DNA of 64,000 bases from Fen-671 sp963794745 (GTDB lineage Bacteria; Actinomycetota; Acidimicrobiia; Acidimicrobiales; Palsa-688). The position numbers were made by a program, and so were the translations under genes. Below, one piece after another: positions 1 to 9,056 of this stretch. The DNA lies in assembly GCA_963794745.1 (NCBI GenBank), contig CAWCEZ010000009.1, forward strand, positions 62,001 through 126,000, in the 5' to 3' direction. Within the stretch, counting starts at the first letter, position 1. Each line of letters starts with the position of its first letter. A model generated the notes under the pieces. The model did not search any database, had not been told where the DNA came from, and saw only the letters and a list, made by a program, of their open reading frames with translations.

Positions 1-122
1 GCACGGCCCAAACGGAACAGGACCACCCGCTGGTACTCACGCACGATCTTGATGGAGCTCGACAGACCCGCAAGCCCCGCTATCACGACGAGCACGACCA
101 GGACCAAAATGGCGACGGTCAC
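1..122 (-). CDS. SPFH/stomatin-like membrane protein, N-terminal fragment (runs off the left edge)
   Basis: Only the first 40 codons are in the window. The GTG start at 122-120 follows an AGGAGGAG ribosome site and overlaps the stop of the upstream gene as GTGA. The peptide is a single hydrophobic helix followed by IKIVREYQRVVLFRLGR, which is the conserved entry into the SPFH domain of stomatin/prohibitin/QmcA proteins. These form membrane-anchored oligomers. The coupling with the preceding NfeD-like gene is the classical stomatin-NfeD operon pairing and supports the call. Confidence 0.8.
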   Translation of the reverse strand, partial: MTVAILVLVVLVVIAGLAGLSSSIKIVREYQRVVLFRLGR

Positions 123-838
123 CGCTCCTCCTTTTCTTGGTTTGCCAAGCCCAGGGCGTCTGGGCCCAGGACGTTCCCGGCCTCCGACCAAACGAGCAGC
201 CGGAGACCCTCTACCTTCACCACATGGATGGGCGCGCCCGCAGGTAGTGGACCGCTTACGGACTGCGCGGTCCAGGTCTCATTGTTAACCTTTGCCAACC
301 CGACCGGGTCGAGTGGCCCGAGCGTTATGCCGTCGGCACCGAGGGGCAAAGTGGAGCTGCGCGACGGGCCTAAGGCGTGCCGGTAAGCGACGGCCGGGAC
401 GATCAGAGCTGCGGCTACAAACGCGCTGAGGAAGGCGACGGCTGCGAGGGCCCAGGCGGCCGGGGACGTCCAGTTCCCGGCCGATACAACCAGCGCCCAG
501 GTGCCCGCGAGCACGATCACCGGTAGCGGCACGAACCAACCGTGGCCCCCGGCGTGCAGGCCCAACACGATCACGCCGACGACGGCCGCGACCAGGACGG
601 CGCCCACGATCCATGGCAGTGCCCCACTCGCGAAGATCGACACCGCGAAGATGCCGCCCACCACGAGCGCGAGAGCGGCAAGAGCCGCTACCACTGAAAG
701 GCGCCTGGCGACGGCGATGTGGCGGAGGTCCGGGGCGGTCGCGAGGGTCGCTTTGCCCAGTAAGGCTGAAGCGGCAGACGACGCTCGCTCGCCGAGCTCT
801 CCTAACTGGAACTGAGACCGCAGGTTCTCGTCGGTCAT
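119..838 (-). CDS. membrane protein with C-terminal NfeD-like OB-fold domain
   Basis: 239 aa. A soluble N-terminus of about 45 residues is followed by four to five hydrophobic helices (about residues 47-150). The C-terminal 60 residues (GADGITLGPLDPVGLAKVNN onward, then GAPIHVVKVEGLRLLVW) match the NfeD C-terminal OB-fold pattern, which assists SPFH proteins in membrane quality control. It is translationally coupled to the SPFH gene downstream and to the sigma factor gene upstream (stop/start overlap at 835-838). The N-terminus resembles the short cytoplasmic part of anti-sigma factors, so a role in regulating the adjacent sigma factor is possible but not shown. Confidence 0.65.
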   Translation of the reverse strand: MTDENLRSQFQLGELGERASSAASALLGKATLATAPDLRHIAVARRLSVVAALAALALVVGGIFAVSIFASGALPWIVGAVLVAAVVGVIVLGLHAGGHGWFVPLPVIVLAGTWALVVSAGNWTSPAAWALAAVAFLSAFVAAALIVPAVAYRHALGPSRSSTLPLGADGITLGPLDPVGLAKVNNETWTAQSVSGPLPAGAPIHVVKVEGLRLLVWSEAGNVLGPDALGLANQEKEER

Positions 839-1428
839 GCTGACGACCTCTCATTCGTTTCGATACCCAACCTACTGGCAAGTGTGACGCGTCCGTTGTG
901 CAGGTGCACCCGGACAGTTGCTTCAGTGCAGCCCAAGATGTGCGCGATTTCGGCGTTCGAACGGTCTTCCAGGTAACGCAGCACCAGCACCTGCGCCTGG
1001 CGGGGCGGCAAGGAGCGAACTGAGCGCCAGAAGTCGGCGTCGGGCGCCTCGAGAGGTGCCGTCCACGTGGGGGCCCGCGAGGCCAGCCGTGCCAGGGCAC
1101 GTGCCTGGGCGCCGATCCGGCGGCTGAAGGAGACCGACATGTTCGTGACCACTCGCCGGACATAGGCACCGGGGAGCTCGTAACCCGAGATGCGGCCCCA
1201 GTTGCGGTACGCCACCAGGAAAGCGTCCTGCGCGAGCTCTTCGGCCACGGCCGCCTTGCCGGTCAGAGCGTACGCAAGAGCGACAACGGCGTGGTACTGG
1301 CTCCGGTAGAACGAGCCGAAGGATTCGGCAGCGAGGCCGCGGCCCGCGGCCACCGGCGGGCCAGTGCGCGCAAGCTCGCTGGCCCGCCGGTCCAATGCCT
1401 GGTCCACGCTCACAACTGTCCCTCTCAT
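835..1428 (-). CDS. ECF-type RNA polymerase sigma factor
   Basis: About 197 aa. Region 2 is recognisable as FGSFYRSQYHAVVALAYALT followed by AEELAQDAFLVAYRNW; region 4 as LPPRQAQVLVLRYLEDRSNA followed by a helix-turn-helix (HILGCTEATVRVHLHNG). It would direct RNA polymerase to a small regulon. ATG 1428 is the first reasonable start; GTG 1413 has a better-placed GAGAGG ribosome site and would give 192 aa. It overlaps the NfeD-like membrane gene by 4 nt, so the membrane protein may act as its partner. It is divergent from the ABC exporter at 1586. Confidence 0.85.
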   Translation of the reverse strand: MRGTVVSVDQALDRRASELARTGPPVAAGRGLAAESFGSFYRSQYHAVVALAYALTGKAAVAEELAQDAFLVAYRNWGRISGYELPGAYVRRVVTNMSVSFSRRIGAQARALARLASRAPTWTAPLEAPDADFWRSVRSLPPRQAQVLVLRYLEDRSNAEIAHILGCTEATVRVHLHNGRVTLASRLGIETNERSSA

Positions 1429-1585
1429 CGCGCGAAGCCTGTTGGCCCCCACGCTACGTCGGTCTACAACGATCATTGTCCTTAACACGCACAAGCGCGC
1501 CCGTTTGTTCAATCGGGCCGGCCGGGACGGCGCCGGGGCGATATTCCGGTGCCGGCCGAGTCGTCGCTGGCTAACTTGGGAGGCC

Positions 1586-2575
1586 GTGACGGCAGCGGTT
1601 TCGGTGCGGGGCCTGGCCAAGGACTATGGCGAAGTCAAGGCGGTGAAGGGCGTCGAGTTCGAGGTCGCGCCAGGAGAGACCTTCGGGTTCCTGGGGCCGA
1701 ACGGGGCCGGTAAGACAACGACGATCGGAATGCTCTGTACCCTTGTGCGGCCCACCGCCGGGAGTGCCTCTGTGGCCGGCTACGACGTCGTCCGCCAGCG
1801 CGAGGAAGTGCGGCGTTCTATAGGGCTGGTGTTCCAGGACCCTACGCTCGACAACTACCTGACCGCCGAGCAGAACCTGCGCTTCCACGCCGAGCTCTAC
1901 GGCGTCCCCCGCAACGTAGTGCGCACACGGCTCGACGCCGTGCTCGAGCTCGTCGGCCTGGCAGACAAGCGCAAGACCGAAGTTCGCACCTTTTCGGGAG
2001 GGATGAAGCGGCGCTTGGAGATAGCGCGGGGCCTTTTGCACGCCCCTATGGTGCTCTTCCTCGACGAGCCGACAATAGGCCTCGACCCGCAGACTCGTAG
2101 GTCCATCTGGGAGTACATAAGAAGCTTGAAAGGCTCCGAGGGGACGACGATCTTCATGACGACGCACTACATGGACGAGGCAGAGTACTGCGAGCGGATC
2201 GGGATAATCGACAAGGGCCAGATCGTCGCCATGGGTACTCCGGAGCAGTTGAAAGCCAGTGTTGGCAAGGACCGTGTCCAGATCCTGATCGACGATCCCC
2301 CGCGTGCTATTGCGGAGCTGAAGCAGCATTTTGGTATCGACGCGGCCGTTCATGAAGGTAACGTCACTTTTTCTGTTGCGGGCGGGGCCGAGTTCGTGCC
2401 AAACCTGTTCGCCAAATTTTCCGAACTGAGTATCCCGGTGCGCTCTGTAAACGTCTCGCGGCCTTCTCTGGACGACGTTTTCCTTTCTTATACGGGCACA
2501 ACTATCCGAGACGCCGAGGCGGGCGGAGGTAACGAGTTCTTGCGGCGCATGGCGGGAGGGAGGGGTTTTCGATGA
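1586..2575 (+). CDS. ABC transporter ATP-binding protein, DrrA-like
   Basis: 329 aa from a GTG preceded by GGGAGG. It carries Walker A (GPNGAGKTT), the signature FSGGMKRRLEIARGL, and Walker B (VLFLDEP followed by GLDPQTR). The C-terminal extension with PSLDDVFLSYTG is typical of the DrrA/CcmA-like drug-exporter family. It energises export of a hydrophobic substrate through the permease encoded next, whose ATG overlaps its stop by 4 nt. The substrate cannot be told from sequence. Confidence 0.9.
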   Translation: MTAAVSVRGLAKDYGEVKAVKGVEFEVAPGETFGFLGPNGAGKTTTIGMLCTLVRPTAGSASVAGYDVVRQREEVRRSIGLVFQDPTLDNYLTAEQNLRFHAELYGVPRNVVRTRLDAVLELVGLADKRKTEVRTFSGGMKRRLEIARGLLHAPMVLFLDEPTIGLDPQTRRSIWEYIRSLKGSEGTTIFMTTHYMDEAEYCERIGIIDKGQIVAMGTPEQLKASVGKDRVQILIDDPPRAIAELKQHFGIDAAVHEGNVTFSVAGGAEFVPNLFAKFSELSIPVRSVNVSRPSLDDVFLSYTGTTIRDAEAGGGNEFLRRMAGGRGFR

Positions 2576-3495
2576 GCACAGGCACGACGGTGGAGACTGC
2601 GACGGAACTCGAAGCGCACCAAGGGCCCGCTCGGCCGGCGCCCTCCCGTGCCACGAGCCTGGCGGGTGGCCCGCTGCACGAGCTGCGCGCTGTGTGGGTC
2701 GTCGTCAAACGCGAGTGCATCCGTTTCGCGAGTGACCCGCTCCGTGTGATCGTCGGTGTGCTGCAGCCGGTCTTGTTCTTGTTCGTACTTGGTTCGGGCC
2801 TCGGTTCGTTGGTGAACGGCCACGGAGAGTTCGGGGCGTCGCTCAACCTGAGGACGTTCCTCTACCCGGGCGCTGCCGCGATGTCCGTGCTTTTTACAGC
2901 CCTTTTCTCTGCAGGCTCGATTGTGTGGGACCGTGAGTTCGGGTTCCTTCGCGAGATGCTGGTGGCTCCGGTCAGCCGAACATCGCTGGTGGTAGGCAAG
3001 TGCTTTGGCGGGGCCCTCATCGCCTCGGTCCAGGGCGTCTTGATGATCTGTATCGCCGGCTTGGCGGGGGTCCCGTACAACGCGGTGCTCATGATCACGG
3101 TCTTGGCCGAGCTGTTCCTCTTGGCACTGACGCTGGTTTCCTTCGGGATGGTCGTGGCTGCGCGCATCAAGCAGTTCCAGTCCTTCATGGCTGTGACCCA
3201 GATGCTTGTGATGCCGCTGTTTTTCCTCTCGGGCGCGCTTTACCCTCTGTCGGGTCTACCGACCTGGCTCAAGTTGCTGACCCGGGTTGACCCGCTGACC
3301 TACGCCGTCGACCCGCTCCGTAAGGCGGTTTTCGAGCACCTCCACAATGTGCCCGCGAAGGTTGTCAAGAGCCTCGTGCCGGGGGTTACCTGGGACGGTT
3401 GGCATGTCCCGGTCGGTCTCGAACTGGGCGTGGTGGCGATGATGGCGACGGTGTTCATGACGATCGCCGCCCTTGAGTTCCGCAAGGTCGACTAG
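2572..3495 (+). CDS. ABC-2 type transporter permease (DrrB-like)
   Basis: 307 aa with a hydrophilic N-terminus of about 60 residues and six predicted membrane helices. The middle contains the ABC-2 motif region WDREFGFLREMLVAPVSRTS. It is translationally coupled to the ATPase (ATGA overlap) and forms the membrane half of the exporter. The last 4 nt overlap the convergent CAP-domain gene. Confidence 0.9.
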   Translation: MSTGTTVETATELEAHQGPARPAPSRATSLAGGPLHELRAVWVVVKRECIRFASDPLRVIVGVLQPVLFLFVLGSGLGSLVNGHGEFGASLNLRTFLYPGAAAMSVLFTALFSAGSIVWDREFGFLREMLVAPVSRTSLVVGKCFGGALIASVQGVLMICIAGLAGVPYNAVLMITVLAELFLLALTLVSFGMVVAARIKQFQSFMAVTQMLVMPLFFLSGALYPLSGLPTWLKLLTRVDPLTYAVDPLRKAVFEHLHNVPAKVVKSLVPGVTWDGWHVPVGLELGVVAMMATVFMTIAALEFRKVD

Positions 3496-4226
3496 CGGGT
3501 AGCAACCATCAGCTCGGCCAGCACGAGGCGGCCGTTGGCCCGAGCTTCTGCTGCGGCCCCGATGTTGCCGGGCCATGGGCTCAAGATGTTGTCCCGGTGG
3601 AACCAGCACTGCGCCTGGTCAGAAGTCGAGCAACTGGGGTTTGTCCCGCCCATCCCGTCGTCGTACATCCACTCGTAGTCGGTCTGGAGCACCGTCAGTG
3701 TCCCGTAGGCCGTGTTGGCCGCCCACGTGCTACCTGCAGGGCCGTTCGGGTCTGTCGCGGACCCCAGGGCCTGCGCAGCCAGGAGGTCGAGGTTGCCGTC
3801 CGGCGCATGCCAGGCCGGCAGACCGCGGGATGTGCGCTCGGCGTTGGTGACTACGACGAGCTGCGCCCCTATCCCGAGGGCCTCGTAGCCGGCGGGCAGT
3901 TCGAGAGGACCGAGGCCCTCGGATGCGCGGGCGGAGTCGATCGCTTTCAGGCTGGCAAAGTTGCAAGCCCGAGGAGCCCGAGCAGAACTGTCGCAAGACG
4001 CCACCATGGCCTGGCTGGCGGGCAGGTCGAGGGCGGGCGTGCGCCGGGCACCTGCGAGCTCACCAGCGCGACCGTGGACAACCTCTGCCGAGGGGGGCGA
4101 AGCCAAAGCCGGGCCCTGTCCCGTCGCCAAGCCGCTCGCCGCCAAGGCAAGGACCAGAAGGCTGCGGACCGGCAGCTTGTGAACTTGAACGCGAGTGTGC
4201 GACGCGGGAGCCATCCAGGGTCTCAT
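3492..4226 (-). CDS. secreted CAP/SCP-like protein
   Basis: 244 aa from ATG 4226; a TTG at 4274 is an alternative. Near the N-terminus KLPVRSLLVLALAASGLATG is a signal peptide core ending at ALAS. The mature part has VVVTNAERTSRGLPAW and LLAAQALGSATDP, matching the CAP-superfamily N-R and A-A pattern, then the WFHRDNILSP segment and a GAAAEA stretch. Cysteines are paired in the mature domain. CAP proteins are extracellular and have varied functions; none can be assigned here. Confidence 0.6.
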   Translation of the reverse strand: MRPWMAPASHTRVQVHKLPVRSLLVLALAASGLATGQGPALASPPSAEVVHGRAGELAGARRTPALDLPASQAMVASCDSSARAPRACNFASLKAIDSARASEGLGPLELPAGYEALGIGAQLVVVTNAERTSRGLPAWHAPDGNLDLLAAQALGSATDPNGPAGSTWAANTAYGTLTVLQTDYEWMYDDGMGGTNPSCSTSDQAQCWFHRDNILSPWPGNIGAAAEARANGRLVLAELMVATR

Positions 4227-4377
4227 GGGCGAACAGACACGGTGAGTGCCGGTATGGGCGGGGCGAGTTGCCAAGACAGTACACGCCGGGCGGCATCGTG
4301 CAACAGGGGGAATTAGTGAACCAGGTCACTAGGCTCATGAATGGTTAATCGAGCCAGTGAACCGCGAAGGAGCCCAC

Positions 4378-4863
4378 ATGACAATAGCGATAGGCGACCG
4401 GATCCCCGACGTGCAACTGCGGATGATCACTGACCACGGTGTCGAGGTTGTCAGCACTGCCGACGTGCTTGGCAAGGGCCGCGCAGTCCTGTTCGGTATG
4501 CCTGCGGCGTTCAGTGGGACTTGCTCAGACACGCACTTGCCTGGTTACCTCCTCCGCGCGGACGAGCTCTTTGCTCACGGGGTTGACCGGATCTTCGGCG
4601 TAGCGGTCAACGACCACCACGTGATGGGGGCTTGGGCGCGCTCGCAGGAGCTTGGCGAGAAAATCACCCTGCTCGCGGACGGCAACGGGGAGCTAGCCCG
4701 GGCCATGGGCGTCGACCTCGACATGTCCAAATTTGGCATGGGGGCCCGGAACCAGCGCTATGCGGCCGTGCTCCAAGACGGCGTGGTCACCCACCTCGCG
4801 CTTGAAGGCGGGACCGGTTTGAATGTCAGCACGGCAGACGCCACCCTGGCCGCGCTGAGCTGA
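4378..4863 (+). CDS. Prx5-type peroxiredoxin
   Basis: 161 aa. ATG 4378 was chosen because GAAGGAG sits 7 nt upstream. The active site PAAFSGTCSDTHLPGY matches the peroxiredoxin-5 pattern with the peroxidatic cysteine in TCS. The thioredoxin fold continues with GVDRIFGVAVNDHHVMGAW and the GARNQRYAAVLQDG segment conserved in the family. It reduces hydroperoxides in the cytoplasm using thiol donors. No second conserved cysteine is evident, suggesting a 1-Cys mechanism. Confidence 0.88.
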   Translation: MTIAIGDRIPDVQLRMITDHGVEVVSTADVLGKGRAVLFGMPAAFSGTCSDTHLPGYLLRADELFAHGVDRIFGVAVNDHHVMGAWARSQELGEKITLLADGNGELARAMGVDLDMSKFGMGARNQRYAAVLQDGVVTHLALEGGTGLNVSTADATLAALS

Positions 4864-5082
4864 GCCGCAGCTTCCCCTGATACGGACATCCACGCCATCC
4901 GCGCCACCTAAACGGCACGGCTCGACCACTGCGCGTCGTAATCGGGCCCTTTCTGTGACTGGGTGGGCGCGCGCTCTGTATCGTGCCATGTCATGGGCGG
5001 TTTCGCCCGGCTAAGCGCAACCGTACCCTGCAAAGAGGCCGTTCGAGCACGACCTCCGTCGCATGGCCAAGAGGTGCAACCC

Positions 5083-6072
5083 GTGAACCCTTTCGACAGC
5101 CCGGCAAGCCAGGACCAGCCCGGGCCCCATGCTGCGCCGTTGTCGTCCGGGGAAGAGCCCTCGGAGAGGGCCGCGGACCAGGTGAACGGCGGGGGCACGG
5201 ACGACACCGGCGGACCGGTCGACAACCTGCAAGCCTCTCTGGGTGCAATGAACGTGGGTACCAGCCAGCCCGACCAGCGCCCGGACATCGATGGTGCGCT
5301 CGGTGAGCTGCCCAGTCTGCTCGCACGGTCGGCTAGTGGGGTGGAGTTCATTTACGACACCCTGGACCTGGTTGCAGCCCGCTACAGGTTGCGTGACCTA
5401 TTGGTGGTCATCGAGCAGCCCAACCAGCCCCAGCTGTTCCGTCTGGGGAGGGCGCCGCTCGATTTCGGTCAAGGCGTCCCCGCTTACTTGCAGGAGGCTC
5501 TTGCTGGCCGCGCCGGCCTATATGCAGATCCTCCGGTTGTCGGGCCGCTCGCGGCCGCCTGCGTAACAAGCCTCGTCGAGCTGGCATTGCGCTTGGACCT
5601 TCTCGTGCACGATGCCAGTCACGACGCGCTGACAGGCCTGCTCAACCGGCGAAGCTACGAGTTGTTGCTCGACCAGGCAGTGAGCCGGGCACGACGTTAC
5701 GGCTGGCCGTTCGCTCTGGTCTTGCTGGACCTCGATGATTTCAAGGTTGTCAACGACCGCTATGGCCATGCAGCAGGCGACGCAGCCCTCAGGGCGGTCG
5801 GCGCCGAGCTTCGAGCGGCCTTGCGGGGCGGTGACGTAGCTGCTCGCCTCGGCGGCGACGAGTTCGCTCTACTGGTCGTGGGAGTGGAGAACGTCGCCTC
5901 GCTCTCCCCGCTCCTCGGGCGGTTGAAAAGAGCGCTCGAGCGCGCAGTCCCCGAGACAACGGTCGGCTTTTCCGTTGGCGTGGCTTGCTTTCCCTCAGAT
6001 ACTGACGACCCGGACGCCCTGACCGGGTTGGCCGATGACCGCCTGTACGCGGCGAAGGCGACCATGGGATGA
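5083..6072 (+). CDS. GGDEF-domain diguanylate cyclase
   Basis: 329 aa from a GTG with AAGAGG upstream. The first 80 residues are low-complexity and polar; residues about 85-185 form a possible small sensory domain; the GGDEF domain follows. HDALTGLLNRRSYELLLDQA begins the domain and RLGGDEFALL retains an intact active-site GGDEF, so synthesis of cyclic di-GMP is expected. No RxxD inhibitory site is obvious before the motif. Two PilZ genes and an EAL gene in the same window could belong to the same signalling circuit. Confidence 0.88.
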   Translation: MNPFDSPASQDQPGPHAAPLSSGEEPSERAADQVNGGGTDDTGGPVDNLQASLGAMNVGTSQPDQRPDIDGALGELPSLLARSASGVEFIYDTLDLVAARYRLRDLLVVIEQPNQPQLFRLGRAPLDFGQGVPAYLQEALAGRAGLYADPPVVGPLAAACVTSLVELALRLDLLVHDASHDALTGLLNRRSYELLLDQAVSRARRYGWPFALVLLDLDDFKVVNDRYGHAAGDAALRAVGAELRAALRGGDVAARLGGDEFALLVVGVENVASLSPLLGRLKRALERAVPETTVGFSVGVACFPSDTDDPDALTGLADDRLYAAKATMG

Positions 6073-6121
6073 GCGGCACTTTGATCAGCCAGGGACGGAC
6101 GAGCCAAGGACGGACTACGTA

Positions 6122-6688
6122 GTGGGCACGAAAGATGCACTCGAGCTGGAGCTCCGCCAACTTCCGGGCGTTTGGTTCGTCTCGTTTACTGAAGAGGAGG
6201 GCACGACCCTGATCGAGCTGGCGGTCCGCCCCGGGACAGAACAGGCGAAGGTCCGTGACGAGGCAGCCCGCAGTGCCGTGAACCACCTCGAGGGGCCCGC
6301 CGAGATCCGGGTCTTCAACCCGCCTCGGGAGCAACTTTTGTCACCCCGGGGAGAGCGGGTGAAATTGGTCCTGGTCCTGCCGAGCGACGGCGGGGCTTCG
6401 ATCGAAGTGCAGCTGGCAAGAGGTCCGCAGCGCTACGCCAGTCGCGCATTGGCCGGCGACACCACATCGGTCGGTCGAGCAGTCATCGAAGCGCTCCGCG
6501 GCGTCGGCGCACATGCACCGTTCGACGTAGTCGGGTTCCATGCGTTACCGTCCGACTGGGGAGCCGGCTTGCTGGCTGTCCTGCGCGACACCACGACGGG
6601 CGAACTGCGCCGCGGGGTGGCCTCCGGCCGTGCCCCTGCGGATGCTGCGGCTCGTGCCGTGCTCGACGCCGTCAACCGCTCCATTTAG
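6122..6688 (+). CDS. hypothetical protein, two alpha/beta modules
   Basis: 188 aa from a GTG just after the GGDEF gene; an upstream start within that gene is possible. Not recognised with certainty. The N-terminal half (LELELRQLPGVWFVSFTEEE) looks like a small ACT-like alpha/beta unit. The C-terminal half has KLVLVLPSDGGASIEVQLAR, TTSVGRAVIEALRGVG and a regular strand-helix alternation. No signal peptide or membrane segment. The position suggests co-transcription with the cyclase. Confidence 0.6.
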   Translation: MGTKDALELELRQLPGVWFVSFTEEEGTTLIELAVRPGTEQAKVRDEAARSAVNHLEGPAEIRVFNPPREQLLSPRGERVKLVLVLPSDGGASIEVQLARGPQRYASRALAGDTTSVGRAVIEALRGVGAHAPFDVVGFHALPSDWGAGLLAVLRDTTTGELRRGVASGRAPADAAARAVLDAVNRSI

Positions 6689-6740
6689 ATCTTCGTCACG
6701 CGTTTTCGGGGTGCTCCCCGCATCTGAGACAATCGAATAG

Positions 6741-7569
6741 ATGTCTAGCGGCTCCGTCCCGTTGTCCCATGCGCTCGCCGTCGAGCTGGTCACCGGCTCG
6801 AGCGGCGGTGCCGGGGCGTTGGTCGAGCATTCTCCGATTGGCTTCGTGATTGCCTTCGGAGCAGGCATCGCTTCGTTCGTCTCGCCCTGCGTGCTCCCCC
6901 TGGTGCCCTCGTACCTATCGATGATGTCGGGTGTCGGCGGGGTTGGGGCGAGGGCTGGGGCGGGGCCGGACAGGTCGGAGAGGGCTCGGCTGCTGTGGTC
7001 AACGCTGCTGTTCGTCGCCGGGTTCAGCCTCGTATTTGCGGTACTGGAGGCCACCGCGAGCACGCTCTCGCACCCCTTGCAAGCGCACAAGCTCGTCCTC
7101 AGCGACGTAGCGGGCGCCCTGATCGTGGCCATGGGCGCCGTCATTGCCTTCCAGTTGCCCTGGCTGCAGCGCGAGCACCGGTTTGCAGTGCGGCCTTCCC
7201 GGCTAGGGCCTTGGGCCGCCCCGGTTATGGGGATGACCTTTGCTTTCGGATGGACGCCGTGCATCACCCCCGTCCTCGCGGCGGTGCTGGGGCTTGCCTC
7301 CAGCGGCGGCACGCTCGCGCGGGGAGGAGATGCTGGTCGCGTACTCGTTCGGGCTGGGTGTTCCCTTCGTTTTGACCGGGCTCGCCTTTGGCAGGCTCTC
7401 GGGGGCGCTCGGCTTCGCCAGGCGCCACTCCCGGGCCGTGAGCATGGTGTCGGGAGCCCTCCTTGCAGCCCTGGGGGTGCTCATAATCACGGGCGAGGTG
7501 GGCGCCGTGTCCTCCTGGTCGAACAGCTTGCTGGAGCATGTCGGCCTCGGGGGCCTTGCCTCGAACTGA
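6741..7569 (+). pseudogene. ccdA: cytochrome c biogenesis protein CcdA (one frameshift)
   Basis: The product is a six-helix membrane protein that passes electrons from cytoplasmic thioredoxin to periplasmic thiol proteins. The first frame has GAGIASFVSPCVLPLVPSYL and later FGWTPCITPVLAAVLGL, the two conserved helix-cysteine motifs. At the GGGG run 7321-7324 the frame breaks; adding one G restores L-A-R-G-E-E-M-L and the ORF then runs to 7569 with the remaining helices. Reconstructed length is about 276 aa. It heads the ccm operon, so loss would be expected to disable cytochrome c maturation; a missing base in the assembly is likely. Confidence 0.85.
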
Positions 7570-7642
7570 CCGCTCCGGTTGCTCCCGCTCGGACGTGCGT
7601 TGGCAACCTCGCTGGGTAGCTCGCTACAGTTGGTCAGCGGCC

Positions 7643-8398
7643 ATGCCTTATGACCTTGCGGTTCGCTTACGTTCCGCCGTTGCGCTCGCCGGACGTTACC
7701 CCCTCCTGGCCGGCGCAGATCTTGACGTGCGCACGGGGGAGATCCTCGCCCTCAAGGGTGCCAACGGGGCGGGCAAGACGAGCCTGTTACGGGTCATCGC
7801 CGGTCTTTTGCCCCTGTCCGGAGGGGAAGCCAGCGTGCTCGGCCTCGACCCAACTTCCGACGCGAGGGCCCTGCGCCGCCAAGTCGGGCTCCTTGGCCAC
7901 CGCAACGGGCTTTACGAGGATCTTTCTGCCGAGGAGAACGTGCGCTTTGCCGCCCGGGCTGCCCGGCCACCAAAGCACGCCGCACGGGAGGCTCTGGAAC
8001 GCCTCGGCATCCGCGACAGGCTCTCCGAACTGCCGACCGGAAAACTGTCGGCGGGCCAGCGCCGGCGGGTCGCCCTTGCCGCTCTGCTGGCACGCCGGCC
8101 GCTGCTTTGGCTGCTCGACGAGCCCCACGCGGGCCTGGACGCCGAGCACCGGGAGCTTCTGGACGGCCTGCTCAAAGAGGTCGCCGTGGCCGGCGCAACG
8201 GTCGTGCTGGCATCCCACGAGATCCTCGCCAGAGAGGTCCTCGCCGACCGCGTGGCAACGGTGTCGGGGGGCATGGTCCTTGACGGCCTGGTCCCCACTA
8301 CCCCGGCAGTGAGAGCGGAGCAGCCGGCCGTGGCGCAGCCTTCTGTGGAGCAGCCTTCTGTGGAGCAGCCCGATCTGGAGCAGCCCAGTGTGGCGTGA
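7643..8398 (+). CDS. ccmA: heme ABC exporter ATP-binding protein CcmA
   Basis: 251 aa from ATG 7643. Walker A is KGANGAGKTSLL, the signature is KLSAGQRRRVALAALLA, and Walker B is LLWLLDEPHAGLD. The protein is short, as CcmA usually is, and with CcmB and CcmC drives release of holo-CcmE. It carries an odd C-terminal tail of five repeats of a pentapeptide close to Q-P-S-V-E, absent from typical CcmA. The ccmB start lies inside the last repeat. Confidence 0.92.
   Translation: MPYDLAVRLRSAVALAGRYPLLAGADLDVRTGEILALKGANGAGKTSLLRVIAGLLPLSGGEASVLGLDPTSDARALRRQVGLLGHRNGLYEDLSAEENVRFAARAARPPKHAAREALERLGIRDRLSELPTGKLSAGQRRRVALAALLARRPLLWLLDEPHAGLDAEHRELLDGLLKEVAVAGATVVLASHEILAREVLADRVATVSGGMVLDGLVPTTPAVRAEQPAVAQPSVEQPSVEQPDLEQPSVA
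8318..8392 (+). repeat. five tandem 15-bp repeats inside the 3' end of ccmA
   Basis: Consensus gagcagccttctgtg; copies start at 8318, 8333, 8348, 8363 and 8378. Copies 2 and 3 are nearly identical and copies 1, 4 and 5 differ at a few positions. They encode E-Q-P-S-V style pentapeptides. The GTG start of ccmB (8388) is within copy 5. Confidence 0.9.
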
Positions 8399-9056
8399 CG
8401 CTCTCGTCGTAGCGGGGAAGGACCTGCGTGTCGAGGGCCGCTCCAAAGTTGCCCTCAACCAGGTGGTGCCGTACTCGCTCGTGGTCCTGCTCCTCTTCGG
8501 TTTTGCCTTCGACCAGGACCAGCCTCTCCTTGTCCAGGCAGCTCCCGGGCTCTTTTGGCTGGCCGTGTTGTTCTCGGGGCTCCTGGCAGTGCAGCGGGCC
8601 TTCTCGATCGAGTCGGCGGATGGGGCGGCCGACAGCCTGCGGATGTCCGGGCTAGAACCGGCGGGCATTTTCGTCGGCAAAGTCGTAGCCGTGGCGGTGC
8701 AGCTTCTCTTGCTCGAGGTTTTCCTGGCGGTCGGGATCGTGGTGCTGTTCCACAGCAAGTTGTCCGGTGCCGGCCTACTGGCGGCGAGCGCAGTCCTGTC
8801 GACGACCGGTGTCGCCGCCGCCGGCGTTGCTTATGGGGCGCTGTCGATGGGCACTCGTGTCCGCGAGACGCTGTTGCCCCTTCTGCTCGCGCCGGTGCTC
8901 GCACCTGTAGTACTCGCTGCTACGGAGGCGTGGCGGGCCGCCCTGGGCTTCTCTTCGGGGGGGGGATGGCGTTGGCTCGGCCTGCTCGCTGGCTTCACGG
9001 CGATCTACCTGGCTGGCGGAGTGCTGAGCTTTGGGGCTTTGATGGAGGAAACGTGA
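8388..9056 (+). CDS. ccmB: heme ABC exporter permease CcmB
   Basis: 222 aa with six hydrophobic helices. The N-terminus VVAGKDLRVEGRSK and the segment SIESADGAADSLRMSGL match CcmB. It begins at a GTG 11 nt before the ccmA stop and ends overlapping the ccmC GTG. Functions with CcmA in the System I heme-handling complex. Confidence 0.92.
   Translation: MWRDALVVAGKDLRVEGRSKVALNQVVPYSLVVLLLFGFAFDQDQPLLVQAAPGLFWLAVLFSGLLAVQRAFSIESADGAADSLRMSGLEPAGIFVGKVVAVAVQLLLLEVFLAVGIVVLFHSKLSGAGLLAASAVLSTTGVAAAGVAYGALSMGTRVRETLLPLLLAPVLAPVVLAATEAWRAALGFSSGGGWRWLGLLAGFTAIYLAGGVLSFGALMEET

Noticed and set aside
8555..9052. N-terminal extension of CcmC within ccmB
   Set aside because: The extension is antistructural and arginine-rich; GTG 9053 overlaps the ccmB stop and has a clear ribosome site.
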